From Thiodiazotropha sp040507005 (GTDB taxonomy: Bacteria; Pseudomonadota; Gammaproteobacteria; Chromatiales; Chromatiaceae): a stretch of DNA of 64,000 nt. The translations under genes and the position numbers were made by a program. The notes beneath the pieces are model-generated. The model was not told the origin of the DNA, ran no database searches, and saw nothing but the letters and a program-made list of their open reading frames with translations. Below, in pieces: positions 60,201 through 64,000 of this stretch (position 1 is the stretch's first letter; each line of letters opens with the position of its first letter). Where the stretch lies: positions 1 through 64,000 of the forward strand of contig JBEVVS010000113.1 in the NCBI GenBank assembly GCA_040507005.1, written 5' to 3'.

Positions 60201-63110
60201 GTGAATAGGGAGCTCGAAGAGCGCATTCAAACCATTGGTCATCAGTTGTGGGCTGAGATGCAGTCGAGATCCGGAGCCCGTTCTCGAGGATGGATCGATC
60301 GACTGCTGGCCCAATTGCTGGCTGATGATCACTTTCGCCTGCAGGGATTGCGCTTTGTCGATACCGTTCCAGTCCTCACCGACGATGCACAGCTGGTGAA
60401 CCATTTCAGGGAATATTTCTCCGCCATCGACGATCGTCGCTTACCGCCGCTTCTTGCATGGGGTATCAGACGCAGCACCAAGCTCTCACTCCCATCAGTG
60501 ATGGCACCGGTGATCCGCACTGCCATTCGGCAGGTTGCCCACCGTTTCATCGCGGGGGAGGATGCTGATGGCATACTCGGTTGCGTAGCCAAGCTGCATG
60601 GCAAGGGGATTCGTGCAAGCCTGGATATGTTGGGTGAAGCAACCCTGAGTGAGGCGGAGGCCCAAGTATATCAACAGGCCTATCTCGACCTGATCGCCAG
60701 GGCGTCCGAGGGGGGGAAATCCGCCGTTTTGGCGAGTGATTTGAACCTTTCGATCAAGGTCTCCTCCCTCTATTCTCAAATTTCGGCAGTGGATACGGAT
60801 GGCAGTATTCGTCAGTTGGCCGAGCGCCTGCGACCAATCTGCCATGCCGCCAAGTCGGCGGGATTCACCATTACCCTCGATATGGAGCAGTATGACTATA
60901 AAGGGATCATCCTGCAGCTCTTCAAACAGCTTGCCATGGAAGAGCCGTTCCGCCACTGGGATGGTTTGGGGATTGTGATTCAGGCCTATCTCTGTGACGC
61001 GGACAAGGATCTTGCCGATTTCATCTCATGGGTCGAATTGCGGGGTACACCCGTCATGGTGCGCTTAGTGCGAGGTGCCTATTGGGATATGGAGACCGTG
61101 CTTGCCTTGCAGCAGGGGTGGCCGATGCCGGTATGGACCAACAAAGGGGATACCGATGCCTGCTATGAACGCTGCCTGGTCCGGCTGTTCGAATCAAGGC
61201 TGATACGGCCGGCGGTGGCTACCCATAACTTGCGCAGTATTGCCTGTGCCATGGCGTTGTCTCAGTCAACGGGAAGAGGCCCGGAGGACTATGAGTTTCA
61301 AATGCTCTATGGCATGTCAGACGCCTTGGAACCGCTCGTAACCGAGCGCGATTTGACATTACGACTCTACCTGCCTTTTGGTGAACTGTTGCAGGGTATC
61401 GCCTATCTGGTAAGGCGCTTGTTGGAAAACTCCTCTTCTCAATCGATTTTGCCCATGCTGCCGAGCCTGGATATCGCCCAGATATTACAACCTCCAAAGC
61501 CAAAGGTGGTGGCTGAATCGGCGACAGTGACAGGGTTTGTCAATCAATCGCTGCATCGTTTCACCCAACAGGAAGAGCGTGAAAAATTTGCCGCTGCGAT
61601 CAGGTCCGTAGAGAAGGCGTCGGGTAAAAGCTATCCGTTGATGTTAACGGGCCACATCGCTGTACAGGAGCAAAGCATCGATTCCACCAATCCCGCTGAC
61701 CCGACACAATTGATCGGCAAGGTTGTCAGTGCCGGCGCGGATGATGCTGAAATGGCGCTCCGCCAGACCCAGTCGGCCACTCGCAGCTGGGGTGCTTTGA
61801 GTTTCAGTGAGCGGGCGGAATACCTCGAGCGTATTGCCGAGGCCTTGACCGAGCAACGTGACTGGTTTGCCGCATGGGAGGTTAAGGAAGCGGGCAAGGG
61901 TTGGGCTGAAGCGGATGCTGACGTGGCGGAGGCGATCGATTTTCTTCACTATTATGGGGAACGGGGGAGAAAGCTGGAAGCGGGTTATAGCCCATCACTG
62001 CCTGGAGAGGAGAATAATCTAAGCTACCAGCCCCTGGGTGTCGGCGTGGTGCTGCCGCCTTGGAATTTCCCTCTGGCGATCCCCGTGGGGATGCTCTCCG
62101 CCGCCATTGTCTGCGGCAATTGTGTGATTCTCAAACCCGCATCCCAGACGCCTGTGGTGGCCTGGCACTTTTGTCAGCTGCTGCAGCAACTAGGGCTCCC
62201 CGAAGGGGTGGTAACCTGTCTCCCGGGTAGCGGGGCGGAGATCGGAGAAGCCTTGGTGCGGGATCCGCGTACCCATTTTGTCGCTTTCACCGGCTCCAGG
62301 GAGGTAGGGCTGCATCTTCATCGGCTGACGTCACAGATCACTGAGGGCCAGCGTCATATCAAACGTCTGATTGCCGAGATGGGGGGCAAGAATGGGATCA
62401 TAATCGATGCCGATGCGGACCTGGATGATGCGGTTGCCGGTGTCATCGATTCAGCATTTGGTTATCAGGGTCAGAAATGCAGCGCCTGCTCCAGAGTGAT
62501 CTGTGTGGATTCGATTCATGACAGATTCGTATCGCGTTTGTTGGAAGCGATAAAAAGTCTGCGAATGGGGGATCCTAAAGAGCCAGGAAGCAGAATCGGT
62601 CCGGTGATCAGTGGTGCTGCAAAACAACGCATCATGCAAAGTATCGAAACCGCCAGGATCACAGCAGAACCATACATCATCGGTGAGTGCCAACCAGATC
62701 GGGGTCACTACGTTGAACCCGTGATCTTCACGGATGTGGAGGAAGAGTCCCCCTTGGCGCAAGAGGAGATCTTCGGGCCTGTACTGGCGGTGATGCGGGC
62801 GACAGATTTCACCGATGCCCTGCGCATCGCCAACAATACCGCCTACGCGCTTACCGGTGGGGTCTATTCCCGACTGCCGTCCCATTTGGCACAGGCGAAA
62901 CGGGAGTTTGTGGTGGGTAATCTCTACCTCAACCGAAAAATAACCCGTGCCATGGTGCAGCGACAGCCGTTTGGCGGATTCAGATTGAGTGGAATGGGAT
63001 TCAAGGCGGGAGGGCCGGACTATCTGCTGCAATTCCTGCAGGCCAGAAATGTGACTGAGAATACATTGCGCAGAGGCTTTGCACCCGACAATGCATCTAC
63101 TGGTGATTGA
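60201..63110 (+). CDS. putA: bifunctional proline dehydrogenase / glutamate-semialdehyde dehydrogenase PutA
   Basis: The 969-residue protein oxidises proline to glutamate. The N-terminal half (about 70-440) is the FAD-dependent proline dehydrogenase: LNLSIKVSSLYSQIS, TLDMEQYDYKGIILQLF, VRLVRGAYWD, ATHNLRSIACA and EFQMLYGMSDA. The C-terminal half (about 510-950) is the aldehyde dehydrogenase with catalytic Cys760 (GYQGQKCSACS) and Glu726 (IAEMGGKNG). The N-terminal ribbon-helix-helix DNA-binding region of long PutA is absent, so it is a catalytic-only form. Start GTG 60201 with a G-rich ribosome site. Confidence 0.95.
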   Translation: MNRELEERIQTIGHQLWAEMQSRSGARSRGWIDRLLAQLLADDHFRLQGLRFVDTVPVLTDDAQLVNHFREYFSAIDDRRLPPLLAWGIRRSTKLSLPSVMAPVIRTAIRQVAHRFIAGEDADGILGCVAKLHGKGIRASLDMLGEATLSEAEAQVYQQAYLDLIARASEGGKSAVLASDLNLSIKVSSLYSQISAVDTDGSIRQLAERLRPICHAAKSAGFTITLDMEQYDYKGIILQLFKQLAMEEPFRHWDGLGIVIQAYLCDADKDLADFISWVELRGTPVMVRLVRGAYWDMETVLALQQGWPMPVWTNKGDTDACYERCLVRLFESRLIRPAVATHNLRSIACAMALSQSTGRGPEDYEFQMLYGMSDALEPLVTERDLTLRLYLPFGELLQGIAYLVRRLLENSSSQSILPMLPSLDIAQILQPPKPKVVAESATVTGFVNQSLHRFTQQEEREKFAAAIRSVEKASGKSYPLMLTGHIAVQEQSIDSTNPADPTQLIGKVVSAGADDAEMALRQTQSATRSWGALSFSERAEYLERIAEALTEQRDWFAAWEVKEAGKGWAEADADVAEAIDFLHYYGERGRKLEAGYSPSLPGEENNLSYQPLGVGVVLPPWNFPLAIPVGMLSAAIVCGNCVILKPASQTPVVAWHFCQLLQQLGLPEGVVTCLPGSGAEIGEALVRDPRTHFVAFTGSREVGLHLHRLTSQITEGQRHIKRLIAEMGGKNGIIIDADADLDDAVAGVIDSAFGYQGQKCSACSRVICVDSIHDRFVSRLLEAIKSLRMGDPKEPGSRIGPVISGAAKQRIMQSIETARITAEPYIIGECQPDRGHYVEPVIFTDVEEESPLAQEEIFGPVLAVMRATDFTDALRIANNTAYALTGGVYSRLPSHLAQAKREFVVGNLYLNRKITRAMVQRQPFGGFRLSGMGFKAGGPDYLLQFLQARNVTENTLRRGFAPDNASTGD

Positions 63111-63325
63111 TCCCGGATTCGTAACAATTACAGAGTGTAAATCTAAGGATAATGCGGCGTACAATGTATATAATCAATGATTGAATATTACTTGCAATAT
63201 GCCGATTACTAGGATGGCAAAAACATCAGTCAATCCAGCATATTAGACCTTATTTTATTGTGGTTTATTATTTGGGAACTATTTTCGCATTCATTCGCTA
63301 GAGACAAAAATCATCACCAGTAGAT

Positions 63326-64000
63326 ATGAAACAATCGCCAGATAAACAAGTGATGGGGTCATACCCAAGTTCCAAAGAAAAAGCCGGAGAACTTTTTCGT
63401 CTCGCAATCGCCTATCTGACAGAGCATGATCTGGTTCTGAACCCAGTCAACTTCAGTCTCGCGTACCACTATATCAGCGGCGAGGATCCCGCCTTCAACA
63501 AGCGTATGGAGGAGCTGCTGGAGAGTGAGTATGGCTGGCAGGATGAAAGCGTCGGGAAACTTTTCAGGCACTATGTCTGCGCTTGTGATGAAGCGGTTCT
63601 CAGGGATTTGAGAGAGGAGTTGATGGATATCGTTGCGCACACTTTAGGCACCATGATCGATTTGACTGGCAAGGCCTCGGTGACCAATGAAAAGATCAGA
63701 AAGCATATCGATACATTGGCGGAAAGTGAAAAGATAGAGAATGTGATGCAAGCGGTCTCTTCGATCATTGCCGAGACACGCTCGTTAGTTGCCGAGACCA
63801 ATCAATTCGAAACCCAGTTGCTCAGTTCCACTGACGAGGTTGAGAAGCTCAAGGAGGAGTTGAGTTATGCCAGACAGGAAGCGATGTTGGATCCACTCAC
63901 AGGGGTGATGAATCGGCGTGGTTTCGATCAGACTCTCGCTACCGTGATCAGCGAGGTGTTGGACCGACATCACGCCACCAATTTTTGCCTGGTGCTCATC
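63326..64000 (+). CDS. diguanylate cyclase, C-terminus beyond the window
   Basis: The frame from ATG 63326 is open to the window edge (225 codons). The N-terminal part (about 1-190) is helical with the pattern FRLAIAYLTEHDLVLNPVNF and YHYISGED, the start of a common GGDEF sensor. The GGDEF domain begins at about 200 with EAMLDPLTGVMNRRGFDQTL. The active-site motif itself is outside the window. Confidence 0.85.
   Translation, partial: MKQSPDKQVMGSYPSSKEKAGELFRLAIAYLTEHDLVLNPVNFSLAYHYISGEDPAFNKRMEELLESEYGWQDESVGKLFRHYVCACDEAVLRDLREELMDIVAHTLGTMIDLTGKASVTNEKIRKHIDTLAESEKIENVMQAVSSIIAETRSLVAETNQFETQLLSSTDEVEKLKEELSYARQEAMLDPLTGVMNRRGFDQTLATVISEVLDRHHATNFCLVLI

Noticed and set aside
1..64000. CRISPR array, integrase or transposase
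   Set aside because: I saw no regular short direct repeats with spacers, no terminal inverted repeats and no recognisable recombinase in the window.

Overview
The window reads as a chromosomal segment of a gammaproteobacterium. The core gene orders smc-zipA-ligA and rnm-yciO-protease-trpS-scpA-scpB-rluB are typical of that class. A TsdA-like dihaem cytochrome, a SulP permease, a periplasmic thioredoxin, a diheme peroxidase, an alpha-carbonic anhydrase and several PEP-CTERM/VPLPA-CTERM proteins suggest a Chromatiales-like, possibly sulfur-oxidising, autotrophic or host-associated bacterium. The taxonomic placement is inference from gene content, not from a search.

Layout. 1-8.4 kb: 3'-truncated FGGY sugar kinase and queF on the minus strand, then the plus-strand block smc-zipA-ligA plus a small conserved protein. 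8.4-13.5 kb: a VPLPA-CTERM protein, two membrane proteins, then an alpha-carbonic anhydrase adjoining a methyl-accepting chemotaxis receptor. 13.5-17.6 kb: a minus-strand run of small, mostly membrane proteins (glutaredoxin-like, GNAT, zinc ribbon, M50-like peptidase), one of them doubly frameshifted. 18.1-21 kb: a frameshifted parvulin lipoprotein, yciI, yciB and an unknown gene. 21-28 kb: housekeeping block rnm, yciO, site-2 protease, trpS, scpA, scpB, rluB and an endonuclease III-like glycosylase. Smc and both its kleisin partners (ScpA, ScpB) are therefore all encoded within 26 kb.

28-39 kb: a diguanylate cyclase, a tandem thioredoxin, and tRNA-Lys(UUU) preceded by a degenerate 60-nt tandem copy of itself. 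These are followed by an AT-rich accessory stretch with a LuxR-type regulator, two broken lipoprotein genes, small membrane proteins, gene fragments and two exosortase-type surface proteins. 39-51 kb: a 924-residue DamX-like protein (cytoplasmic coiled coil, one membrane helix, SPOR domain), a protein resembling phage polyvalent-protein modules, a GFA protein, mtgA, a SulP permease, a frameshifted TsdA-like cytochrome, a MotA/MotB-like pair, and a diheme peroxidase preceded by a perfect FNR-type box. 51-56 kb: a minus-strand RNA-remodelling cluster (RRM protein, cold-shock protein, RhlE, DeaD). 56-64 kb: YaiI, DUF2892 and AlkD-like proteins, a nickel ECF transporter operon ending in nikR and starting with a palindromic candidate NikR operator, a PutA without the DNA-binding domain, and a 3'-truncated diguanylate cyclase.

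A striking property of the window is the distribution of frameshifts. I can reconstruct at least six single-base indels, many in homopolymers, all in accessory genes, while about 35 kb of core genes are intact. This points either to gene decay or to sequencing error that happens to spare the core genes. It is the first thing to test. I did not find a clearly new multi-gene defence, CRISPR or mobile system.
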